From Eubacteriaceae bacterium (GTDB lineage Bacteria > Bacillota_A > Clostridia > Eubacteriales > Anaerofustaceae), in NCBI GenBank assembly GCA_031280495.1, contig JAITGT010000040.1, forward strand, positions 1-8,620: 8,620 nt of DNA. The letters run 5' to 3'. Below are positions 1 through 5,359 of the stretch, piece by piece. Made by a program: the position numbers and the translations under genes. The notes below the pieces were generated by a model. It ran no database searches, was not told where the DNA came from, and was given only the letters and a program-made list of their open reading frames with translations. Each line of letters starts with the position of its first letter. Position 1 is the stretch's first letter.

Positions 1-44
1 AGAACTTTGCGGAAGAAATCGCAAAGCAAATTTCCAATTCGTAA
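1..44 (+). CDS. tsf: Elongation factor Ts, C-terminal end (partial)
   Basis: Only the last 13 full codons are present, read in the frame starting at base 3: NFAEEIAKQISNS followed by TAA at 42-44. An Asn-Phe-Ala-Glu-Glu run followed by a short basic or polar tail is the usual end of bacterial EF-Ts, the nucleotide exchange factor for EF-Tu. The call rests on this short peptide and on the position directly upstream of pyrH, where tsf normally sits. The stop is followed by a small hairpin (stem 44-50 with 54-60, one G-T pair), so tsf and pyrH are probably on one transcript. Confidence 0.8.
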   Translation, partial: NFAEEIAKQISNS

Positions 45-79
45 GAGGCGCTTCGCTTCTGGGGGCGGGTGGTAATGCC

Positions 80-86
80 GGAGGAG
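80..86 (+). promoter_or_regulatory. Ribosome binding site that decides the pyrH start
   Basis: GGAGGAG lies 3-5 nt before the GTG at 90. It favours that GTG over the in-frame GTG at 69 and ATG at 75. The only G-rich stretch before those two (61-70) is a poorer match to the anti-Shine-Dalgarno sequence. Confidence 0.6.
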
Positions 87-89
87 AGT

Positions 90-818
90 GTGAAGCCTGT
101 TTACAAACGAGTCCTGCTAAAGCTGTCAGGGGAGGCACTGGCTGGGAATGCCGGATATGGCATACACCAGCCGACAATACTGTCTGTTTGCCAACAAATT
201 GTTGACGTTGCGACAAGGGGCGTGCAAGCTGCTGTTGTTGTCGGAGGCGGAAACATATGGCGAGGCAGAACAGGAGAAGGCATGGATCGCGCGACAGCGG
301 ATTATATGGGCATGCTCGCCACCTCAATCAATGCCCTTGCCCTTCAAGATGCCATTGAACGCTTGGGACAGCCTGTCCGCGTCCAATCCGCCATATCCAT
401 GCAGGAAATTTGTGAACCCTATATTCGCCGCAAGGCGGTGCGCCATTTGGAAAAAGGGCGCGTGGTCATTTTTGCGGCTGGACTTGGAAGCCCCTATTTT
501 TCGACTGACACGGCAGCGGCGCTTCGCGCTGTTGAGATTGAGGCAGAAATCATTCTTTCCGCAAAGAATGTGGACGGGGTATATTCGGACGATCCTGCCA
601 AGAACCCTTCCGCAGTGAAATATGAGCAGCTCTCTTACCAAGACATCCTTGAAAACTCACTTAAAGTGATCGATTCCACTGCGGCGACGCTGTGCCAGGA
701 CAACAGCATTCCGCTCATGATTTTTTCTTTGTCTAATCCGCAGAATATCATCAATGCCGTTTGCGGAGAGCGCGTTGGCACTATCATCACAAACGGGGTT
801 GCTGGCGGCAAAGGCTAG
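90..818 (+). CDS. pyrH: UMP kinase (uridylate kinase)
   Basis: Phosphorylates UMP to UDP with ATP in cytosolic pyrimidine nucleotide synthesis. It belongs to the amino-acid-kinase fold family and in bacteria is usually a hexamer controlled by GTP and UTP. From the GTG at 90 the protein is 242 aa, the normal family length, and starts [17 protein letters not shown], a very typical PyrH N-terminus. Visible motifs: KLSGE at 11-15, the glycine-rich loop VGGGNIWRG at 51-59, DYMGMLAT at 71-78, [10 protein letters not shown] at 134-143 and the nucleotide-binding [12 protein letters not shown] at 158-169. The frame stays open upstream, so starts at 69 (GTG) or 75 (ATG) would add 7 or 5 residues, but the GGAGGAG at 80-86 points to 90. 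It follows tsf by 45 nt and precedes frr. Function is near certain; the exact start is less so. Confidence 0.97.
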   Translation: MKPVYKRVLLKLSGEALAGNAGYGIHQPTILSVCQQIVDVATRGVQAAVVVGGGNIWRGRTGEGMDRATADYMGMLATSINALALQDAIERLGQPVRVQSAISMQEICEPYIRRKAVRHLEKGRVVIFAAGLGSPYFSTDTAAALRAVEIEAEIILSAKNVDGVYSDDPAKNPSAVKYEQLSYQDILENSLKVIDSTAATLCQDNSIPLMIFSLSNPQNIINAVCGERVGTIITNGVAGGKG

Positions 819-1105
819 GCAGGCATTGCGAAGAAGGGATAAGTGCGCCTCTTTCCTTTCAAGCGGATGGCAAAAGCGCTGCTGCTGCTGTACATTGAAT
901 ACAGCGGCAAAGGCCGAAAGCGAGAAGGGCGCTTCATTAAGAATCAAGAAAGGGGTGGCTGTTCGCAGTAACGCCATAGCGCAATCCATACAGCGTGGCA
1001 GCTTCGATCTCCACTGGATAGCGCATGCGCTGCAATTGCGAAAGAGGGCAAACACCCCTTTTTCGCAATTGGCGCGCTGGCTGGCGTTTTGAGCAGCACT
1101 TTGCC
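819..1105 (+). other. Long hairpin-rich pyrH-frr spacer, no gene
   Basis: No credible protein gene was found in these 287 nt. The open frames crossing it are low-quality, and the plus-strand one overlaps the end of pyrH. Inverted repeats seen by eye: TGCTGCTGTA at 883-892 with 900-909 (one G-T pair); CGGC/GCCG at 905-916; GCGC, ATCCA and GTGG at 979-998 pairing with CCAC, TGGAT and GCGC at 1011-1024; the 12-bp perfect palindrome AGCGCATGCGCT at 1020-1031; and the strong hairpin at 1033-1071. No T-run follows any of them, so they do not look like terminators. No convincing promoter was found. pyrH and frr are usually close together, so a structured spacer of this size is unusual. Confidence 0.6.
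1033..1071 (+). other. Strong hairpin upstream of frr
   Basis: CAATTGCGAAAGAGGG (1033-1048) pairs with CCCCTTTTTCGCAATTG (1055-1071) with one mismatch and one bulge around a 6-nt loop. It ends 34 nt before the frr start codon and has no U-tract, so it is not a normal terminator. It could be an RNase III or RNase Y processing site, an mRNA stabiliser, or a translational control element. The structure is seen directly; the role is inferred. Confidence 0.7.
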
Positions 1106-1663
1106 ATGACTAAAGAGATCGAGCAAAGAGCAAAAGAAAAGATGGCGAAAACCCGCGACGCTCTGGCATATGATCTGTCCACTCTAAAAGCCGGCAGGGC
1201 AAACCCAAAAATGCTTGACAAAGTATATGTCGACTATTATGGCTCGCCAACTCAGATCAGCCAGGTAGCAGCCATTACAAGCCCGGAACCTCGCGTGCTT
1301 CTTGTCAGCCCTTGGGACGCGTCGCAGCTCAAAGCAGTGGAGAAGGCGCTGCTCGCCTCTGACCTTGGCTTGAATCCGTCAAATGACGGAAAGCAGCTGA
1401 GAATCATTATTCCGCAGCTGACGGAGGAGCGGCGCAAGGAGCTTGTCAAACTCATAGCAAAGTACGGGGAAGAGGCTAAAGTTGCGATGCGCAATATTCG
1501 CCGCAGCGCAATAGAAGAATTGAAAAAAGCGGAAAAGCTGAAAACAATCACAGAAGATGACTTAAAGAATGGGGAGAAGAGCATTCAGAAGCTTCTCGAC
1601 GACTATACGAAAGAAATAGATGACGTGGCAAAGGAAAAAGAGAAAGAAGTCACCACTATTTAA
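1106..1663 (+). CDS. frr: Ribosome recycling factor
   Basis: With EF-G, splits post-termination 70S ribosomes so that subunits can re-initiate. It is essential and cytosolic. The 185-aa product is exactly the usual RRF length and aligns by eye over the whole chain: the N-terminal helix MTKEIEQRAKEKMAKTRDAL, then LKAGRANPKMLD (about 31-42), the VDYYGSPTQISQVAAI beta domain (about 45-60), and the long helical C-terminal half with QLTEERRKELVKL and the RNIRR segment. The frame is open back to 1025, but family alignment places the start at ATG 1106. No Shine-Dalgarno sequence is visible before this ATG, which is odd for so highly expressed a protein, and a strong hairpin sits shortly upstream. 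The following gene is not uppS or cdsA, the common Firmicute arrangement. Confidence 0.97.
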   Translation: MTKEIEQRAKEKMAKTRDALAYDLSTLKAGRANPKMLDKVYVDYYGSPTQISQVAAITSPEPRVLLVSPWDASQLKAVEKALLASDLGLNPSNDGKQLRIIIPQLTEERRKELVKLIAKYGEEAKVAMRNIRRSAIEELKKAEKLKTITEDDLKNGEKSIQKLLDDYTKEIDDVAKEKEKEVTTI

Positions 1664-1687
1664 GCCTATCTGAAAGGCCAAACAGTG

Positions 1688-1742
1688 TTGGCTAACCAGG
1701 CAAGCGGAAGCAGCGCTGGCGTGCCGAGATCCTATTAGCCAA
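1688..1742 (+). other. Long-range stem-loop downstream of frr
   Basis: TTGGCTAA (1688-1695) and TTAGCCAA (1735-1742) form a perfect 8-bp inverted repeat. Inside it GGCA/TGCC and AGCG/CGCT can pair in nested order, giving a long irregular stem typical of folded RNA. There is no T-run next to it. No known riboswitch family was recognised. Confidence 0.5.
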
Positions 1743-1750
1743 TCTAGTTT

Positions 1751-1790
1751 GAAAGCCTCGCCTGATCGCGTGGCTTTCTGGTCGCTTTTT
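1751..1790 (+). terminator. Possible terminator of the tsf-pyrH-frr transcript
   Basis: GAAAGCC-T-CGC (1751-1761) pairs with GCG-T-GGCTTTC (1768-1778) around a 6-nt loop with a single T-T mismatch. A TTTTT run occurs at 1786-1790, but 7 nt separate it from the stem, more than usual. It may be a weak terminator or simply another hairpin of the structured region. Confidence 0.4.
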
Positions 1791-1879
1791 ACAGGAGGGA
1801 ATGCGCGCTTTAATAGTGGCGGGCAAGGTTTTAGCGGCGGTGCTGTCAGGTTTCTTGGCCTTTCCAGCAAAAATGAAAT

Positions 1880-1946
1880 GCCGTTTGAATTGGCTGGGCA
1901 GGGGAATGCCAATTAGCAGCGGCTTGCAAAATGCGCCGTTTGGCAT
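1880..1946 (+). other. Two overlapping, mutually exclusive hairpins
   Basis: Hairpin A: GCCG (1880-1883) and AATTGGC (1888-1894) pair with GCCAATT (1908-1914) and CGGC (1920-1923). Hairpin B: ATGCCAA (1906-1912), CGGC (1920-1923) and GCA (1926-1928) pair with TGC (1932-1934), GCCG (1935-1938) and TTGGCAT (1940-1946). The two share bases 1906-1923, so only one can form at a time. This is the layout of a switch or attenuator, placed 17 nt before the terminator stem at 1963. Pairing was read by eye; regulation is inferred. Confidence 0.45.
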
Positions 1947-1962
1947 AAACAGAATCCGATGC

Positions 1963-2005
1963 GGGAGCATGCCAGGCAAGGCCTGGCCAAGGCTCCTGTT
2001 TTTTT
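1963..2005 (+). terminator. Strong rho-independent terminator
   Basis: GGGAGC (1963-1968) and GCCAGGC (1971-1977) pair with GCCTGGC (1981-1987) and GCTCCT (1992-1997) around an AAG loop, followed one base later by seven Ts at 1999-2005. A GC-rich stem plus U-tract is the classic form. It ends whatever transcript crosses the region from frr and insulates the next gene, which has its own promoter at 2087-2095. Confidence 0.85.
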
Positions 2006-2086
2006 GCGCTGTGCAGGAAAACGCAAATAATGGCATTTGAAAGCCTTGCTCGCGGCAGCCAAGCGTGCTGCACTATGGAGTGGTTG

Positions 2087-2095
2087 TGGTATACT
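2087..2095 (+). promoter_or_regulatory. Extended -10 promoter for the glycerophosphotransferase gene
   Basis: TGG followed by TATACT (2090-2095) matches an extended -10 element (TGn plus 5 of 6 bases of TATAAT). No good -35 hexamer is seen 16-18 nt upstream, as is common for extended -10 promoters. A start near 2102 would give a leader of about 36 nt to the ATG at 2138. The position just after the 1963-2005 terminator supports it. Confidence 0.5.
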
Positions 2096-2137
2096 TTTCT
2101 TGATATAGAGAGGGCTTCGATTATTGCAGAATTTGCT

Positions 2138-3772
2138 ATGACAAATAGATTTATTGTCGATAATATTTCATGGGAAAGACTATTTCTCACAATATATGTC
2201 AAAAGCGAGAAAAGGGAAGGCGCTCGCTTTTCACTTCTTAAAACTGTGTCCAAGCAGGAACTAGTTTTGGAGGAGATGGAGGAAATCCCTATCGGGCTTG
2301 CTCCATATGAAGATGGGCACTATGCCGTTCGCATTAATTTGTCTGTAGCCGGGCTGTCTAAAAGGGATTTTTTAGAAAATGGTTTTTACCTTCTCACCCT
2401 TTCCGAAAATGGCAAACAGGGCTATTGCTATGTCGAACCGGCCTATGCGAAGAATTTTGACGATCTTTCCCGCGTGTTTCGCTATAAAGACAAGTATGCC
2501 TACACTGTTACCTTCAGCGGGATTTCAGAAGAGGACAGAGGGCTTGCTTTCCTTATATATTCTGTTTTCATGGAGGCGAACAGAAGCTGGAAAAAAAGGC
2601 GATACCTTCATGACCGCCTACGCCCCCTCAGCAGGCTGCGCACTGCGCTTGTTATCCTTGTGCGCCAAGGCCTGAACGCGTTCTATTTTGGCATGCACAT
2701 TTTCTGGAGGGGCAAAGGAAATATCCTTCTCATGAGTGAGAGGCATCAAACCATAACCGGCAACTTAAAAGCTCTCAACGAGCGCCTGAAGTCGAGAGGC
2801 TATAGCCAAGAGGGAAAGATCAGCCATTCGTTTCGCGAGTTCGGGCAGGGGGAAGGGAAAATCCTCTTTCGCCTGCGCCAGATGGCCCTTCTAGCGCGCC
2901 AGACATACATTTTTGTCGATGACGTGTGCCCAACCTTTACGTGGATGAAGCTGGCCAACGACACTGTTCTTACGCAGGTTTGGCACTCTGGAGGCGGCTT
3001 TAAGGCAGTGGGCTATGCGCGGTTTGGCAAAGGCGGCTCTCCGCACCCTGCCTATTCTTTTCACAGAAAGTACACTTACGCCCTTTGCGGGTCAGAAAGC
3101 CTAATTGAGCCATTCCAAGAGATGTTTGGCATTGAGCGCGCGGCAATTCTTCCCTTTGGCATCCCGCGAATAGACGGCTTCTTAAAAGCGCCCAGCCGTG
3201 AAAAGGGCTTAAAGCGGCTTTATGAGTCGTACCCCGCCCTTGAGGGCAAGAAAATGTACTTTTATTGCCCAACCTTTCGCGGCGCTGGCCAGAGTGTCGC
3301 TTACTTTGACTTCTCGGCCCTTGACTGGGACAGGCTTTGCAGTTTTCTTGAAAAAGAGGAAAGCTGCTTTGCCATTCGCATGCACCCCTTTGTCAAAGAG
3401 AGGCTTTCGATTGCGCCTACGCACTCAAATGTGCTTTTTGATTTAAGCGATTATCCTGAAATAAATGATATTTTCTATGCAGCTTCTGCATTGATTACGG
3501 ATTATTCCTCTGCTTACTATGAATTTGCGCTTCTTGGCAAACCGATGCTTTTCTACACATTCGACAGAGAGATTTACGAAGCAACGCGTGGCGTCTACCA
3601 GTCCGTTCAGGATGCTGCCCCTGGAAAGGTATGCGACACATTTGACGAGCTGATAGCTGCCCTTGAAGAGGGGGACTATGAATTCTACAAGGCCCCGTTG
3701 TTTTTAAAGAAACACTTCGGTAATATAGAAGAGAACGCATCAGACCGCCTTCTTGATTATATACTGAAATAG
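2138..3772 (+). CDS. CDP-glycerol glycerophosphotransferase family protein (TagB/TagF-like)
   Basis: Expected to transfer glycerol-phosphate or a similar alditol-phosphate from a CDP donor onto a lipid-linked or growing surface polymer at the inner face of the membrane. From ATG 2138 it is 544 aa. The N-terminal 200 or so residues are a poorly conserved, beta-rich-looking segment that I do not recognise. The C-terminal half is the Glyphos_transf (PF04464) domain: WHSGGGFK at 282-289 (families usually have WHG), LPFGIPRIDGF at 338-348, YCPTFRG at 376-382, MHPF at 415-418, and the signature ALITDYSSAYYEFALLGKP at 451-469. Residues His283 and His416 match the conserved His positions of TagF-type enzymes. 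No membrane span is evident. The frame is open to an ATG at 2030, but that lies upstream of the likely promoter, so 2138 (starting MTNRFIVDN) is preferred. No good RBS precedes it; AGAGAGGG at 2107-2114 is about 23 nt away. The exact polymer and donor cannot be told, and no other teichoic-acid genes are nearby. Confidence 0.88.
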   Translation: MTNRFIVDNISWERLFLTIYVKSEKREGARFSLLKTVSKQELVLEEMEEIPIGLAPYEDGHYAVRINLSVAGLSKRDFLENGFYLLTLSENGKQGYCYVEPAYAKNFDDLSRVFRYKDKYAYTVTFSGISEEDRGLAFLIYSVFMEANRSWKKRRYLHDRLRPLSRLRTALVILVRQGLNAFYFGMHIFWRGKGNILLMSERHQTITGNLKALNERLKSRGYSQEGKISHSFREFGQGEGKILFRLRQMALLARQTYIFVDDVCPTFTWMKLANDTVLTQVWHSGGGFKAVGYARFGKGGSPHPAYSFHRKYTYALCGSESLIEPFQEMFGIERAAILPFGIPRIDGFLKAPSREKGLKRLYESYPALEGKKMYFYCPTFRGAGQSVAYFDFSALDWDRLCSFLEKEESCFAIRMHPFVKERLSIAPTHSNVLFDLSDYPEINDIFYAASALITDYSSAYYEFALLGKPMLFYTFDREIYEATRGVYQSVQDAAPGKVCDTFDELIAALEEGDYEFYKAPLFLKKHFGNIEENASDRLLDYILK

Positions 3773-3816
3773 AGGGGCGGGTATGAGGCAGAGGCGCTGG
3801 AAAGGATGGCAATGCA

Positions 3817-4572
3817 GTGGTTATCAGCCGGCTGGGTCAGATTCTGAAGGAACGCGGCATCCCATATGAGGATCTGTTGGACGAAACAGGCGTGGACCTT
3901 TTCAGCCTTGAGGATGTCTATAACGGCAATGTGCCTCTTAATAAGGAAGACTGGGGTTTTTCATGGGATGATTTGGGCGAAATCCTCACGTTTTTAGCAA
4001 TTCCAATGGACGCTCTTTTTGAAGCTTCCCCAGCAGATCCGACGGTGACAAGCGTTGTCTTTAGGGATAATTACAAAGAGTTTGACATATCGGCACGGGT
4101 AAACCGAGACAACGGAGAAGCTTTTGGTTTTTTGCTGACGGGCAAAATGCAGTATGCCATGGCTCCAATGGGTGGCGGAAGCGTGTTTGAAGCGCAAGCC
4201 ATAGTCCGAACAAAAAAAGGCTCCGTAAATGCAGAGCTGCTAGTCGAAACGCTTAAAGGCCTGTCTCCTGAGCATCAAAAAGTGTTTATGGACGAAATAG
4301 AGTATGTTCTTGTCGATCAGATTCTGGAATACAGCGAGCTTGACTTGGCGGATGTGGCTGTAGACTGGACGGGGGAACTGGCGGAGATAGCAAGGGGCGT
4401 CCAAGGGCACGAAGATCTGGATCGAGAGTTTTATGACTTCCTCCATCGAGCCGCCGGCTACATGAATGGAAGGGGCGAGAGCGGATGGCGAGGCGGCGGC
4501 ATGGATGTATACGACGCATTTTTTCATTCCTTATTTCCGGATCCGGAAGAGGGAGAAGACGATGACGAATAA
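3817..4572 (+). CDS. Unrecognised 251-aa protein with degenerate Cro/cI-like N-terminus
   Basis: I do not recognise this family. GTG 3817 is the first possible start after an in-frame TGA at 3784, with AAAGGA at 3801-3806 as a modest RBS. Residues 4-69 (RLGQILKERGIPYEDLLDET, then SLEDVYNG, then a second helix pair ending IPMDALFE) have the rhythm of an XRE-type helix-turn-helix: a leading helix, a turn, a recognition-like helix ending in NG, and the final 'ALGVSLDELF'-like element. The recognition helix is acidic, so DNA binding may be lost. Residues 75-170 look alpha/beta; 171-212 are acidic and helical; 217-228 are glycine-rich; the tail (241-251) is almost all Asp and Glu. There is no signal peptide or membrane segment. 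It starts 44 nt after the glycerophosphotransferase stop, so the two are probably co-transcribed. It could be a regulator, an anti-regulator or a protein-protein adaptor. An ATG at 3783 with a good RBS opens only a 28-codon frame and is probably chance. Confidence 0.8.
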   Translation: MVISRLGQILKERGIPYEDLLDETGVDLFSLEDVYNGNVPLNKEDWGFSWDDLGEILTFLAIPMDALFEASPADPTVTSVVFRDNYKEFDISARVNRDNGEAFGFLLTGKMQYAMAPMGGGSVFEAQAIVRTKKGSVNAELLVETLKGLSPEHQKVFMDEIEYVLVDQILEYSELDLADVAVDWTGELAEIARGVQGHEDLDREFYDFLHRAAGYMNGRGESGWRGGGMDVYDAFFHSLFPDPEEGEDDDE

Positions 4573-4575
4573 TGA

Positions 4576-4599
4576 AGGGGCTGGCTTATGCCAGCCTTT
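4576..4599. terminator. Hairpin shared by the convergent gene ends
   Basis: AGGGGCTGGC (4576-4585) pairs with GCCAGCCTTT (4590-4599, with two G-T pairs) around the loop TTAT. It starts 3 nt after the 251-aa gene's stop, and the sigK stop codon lies in the loop. It may act as a two-way terminator, but neither side has a clear T-run, so it is weak at best. Confidence 0.4.
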
Positions 4600-5287
4600 G
4601 AAATTCCTTGGCCAGTTTCTCTATGGCCTTTTTTTCTATTCGGGAAACGTAGGAACGAGATATGTTCAGCATAGAAGCTATTTGAATCTGCGTGTAGCGT
4701 TCGTGCCCTTCCAGGCCGTACCGCATTGTGAGAATAAGCCTTTCCCTTGAGGAGAGAGTGGAATTAATCAGATTGTTTAGCTTAACAGTTTCCATGCTCA
4801 GGTTTACAATGTCGCTAATGTCACCTTCTTCGCTTTGCACCACATCCAGCAGCGAGATGGAATTGCCCTCTTCATCCGATCCTATCACGTCCTCCAGAAA
4901 AACATTCGAGGACAGCTTGTTTTCATTTCGAATCGCCATCAAGATCTCGTTGTCGATGCATTTTGCTACATAGCTCGCAAACTTGCTGCCTTTGTCCATG
5001 TCATAAGTGTTAATTCCCTTTATTAGGCCAATCGTGCCGATGGACAGGAGATCCTCCTGTGAAATTGGGCAGGTTGAGTATTTTTTCGTAATATGGGCAA
5101 CTAAGCGCAAGTTGTGGTTGATAAGCTTTTGGCGAGCCTCTTCGTCGCCGGCATCCCTCACTCTTTCCAGGCACTCGATCTCTTCCTCTTTTGGCAGCTT
5201 TTCGAGAAATACGTTTAGGGGGGCAAAGTAGCCCAGAAAGAACATGACCTCTTCCAATAGCGCGAGCAGCTGCAAGAATGTTAGCAT
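4586..5287 (-). CDS. sigK: RNA polymerase sporulation sigma factor sigma-K (pro-form)
   Basis: Directs late mother-cell transcription (coat, cortex maturation, spore release) in endospore formers. The 233-aa product matches sigma-K throughout. It has a hydrophobic N-terminal pro-sequence (about 1-20, MLTFLQLLALLEEVMFFLGY), the conserved NHNLRLVAHI at 57-66, region 2 with ISQEDLLSIGTIGLIKGI at 75-92, CIDNEILMAIR at 110-120, SLLDVV at 145-150, and region 4 with the helix-turn-helix TQIQIASMLNISRSYVSRIE at 199-218. The pro-sequence resembles that of Bacillus subtilis pro-sigma-K, which is removed in the membrane by SpoIVFB; some clostridia lack it. The ATG at 5287 is chosen because AAAGGAG lies 8 nt upstream and the family begins ML/MV-T; an ATG at 5311 adds 8 residues without support. 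The gene is uninterrupted, with no skin-like element. The preceding gene is a YgjP-like hydrolase, 72 nt away. Confidence 0.95.
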   Translation of the reverse strand: MLTFLQLLALLEEVMFFLGYFAPLNVFLEKLPKEEEIECLERVRDAGDEEARQKLINHNLRLVAHITKKYSTCPISQEDLLSIGTIGLIKGINTYDMDKGSKFASYVAKCIDNEILMAIRNENKLSSNVFLEDVIGSDEEGNSISLLDVVQSEEGDISDIVNLSMETVKLNNLINSTLSSRERLILTMRYGLEGHERYTQIQIASMLNISRSYVSRIEKKAIEKLAKEFQRLA

Positions 5288-5295
5288 TAAAAAAG

Positions 5296-5304
5296 CTCCT
5301 TTCC
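5296..5304 (-). promoter_or_regulatory. sigK ribosome binding site
   Basis: On the minus strand this reads GGAAAGGAG, a near-perfect Shine-Dalgarno, with an 8-nt spacer to the ATG at 5287. It fixes the start and rules against the upstream ATG at 5311. Confidence 0.85.
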
Positions 5305-5314
5305 ATCGCATTTG

Positions 5315-5340
5315 AGTATATGCGCGGAAAAGGCGCTTAT
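5315..5340 (-). promoter_or_regulatory. Possible sigma-E-like promoter of sigK
   Basis: On the minus strand ATA (5338-5340) is followed after 15 nt by CATATACT (5315-5322). The sigma-E -10 consensus is CATACA-T with ATA in the -35, so this matches 6 of 8 bases at an acceptable distance. In B. subtilis sigK is transcribed by sigma-E RNA polymerase with SpoIIID, which is why the match was looked for. Short degenerate motifs occur by chance, so the call is tentative. Confidence 0.35.
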
Positions 5341-5359
5341 TGCCTGGACGCTTTCGCGC

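Larger units (their letters stand above)
1664..2086 (+). other. Structured noncoding region between frr and the glycerophosphotransferase gene
   Basis: No supportable gene lies here. One plus frame is open from 1674 to 1922 but has no ATG and matches no family I recognise; minus-strand open frames look like shadows of the palindromic DNA. The stretch holds at least four consecutive inverted-repeat structures (1688-1742, 1751-1778, 1880-1946, 1963-1997), the last with a seven-T tail. It could be a long 3' UTR of the frr operon, a separate noncoding RNA ending at 2005, or an attenuated leader. The first bases of the next gene's promoter region follow. Confidence 0.55.

Noticed and set aside
754..1092. 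Plus-strand open frame of 112 codons across the pyrH-frr spacer
   Set aside because: It overlaps the end of pyrH in another frame, has a Cys-run and Arg-rich composition typical of chance frames, has no RBS, and runs through the hairpins.
1674..1922. Plus-strand open frame of about 82 codons without ATG, ending in Gly-rich sequence
   Set aside because: No good start codon with an RBS, no recognisable family, and it spans several inverted repeats that keep frames open on both strands.
1664..2005. Known riboswitch or housekeeping RNA (T-box, cobalamin, TPP, SAM, c-di-GMP, 6S, tmRNA, SRP)
   Set aside because: None of the conserved core motifs of these families could be found by eye; a covariance-model search would be needed to be sure.
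1692..2036. Minus-strand open frames opposite the structured region
   Set aside because: No RBS and no recognisable domain. They are mirror frames of palindromic noncoding DNA.
1801..2040. 79-codon frame starting right after AGGAGGG
   Set aside because: The purine run is only one base from the ATG, too close to act as an RBS. The protein looks random and the frame crosses a strong terminator.
3783..3869. 28-codon frame from ATG 3783 with a good GAGGGG upstream
   Set aside because: It ends quickly and reads Trp/Arg-rich. It could hint at a frameshifted start of the 251-aa gene, but the GTG at 3817 already gives a complete helix-turn-helix-like N-terminus.
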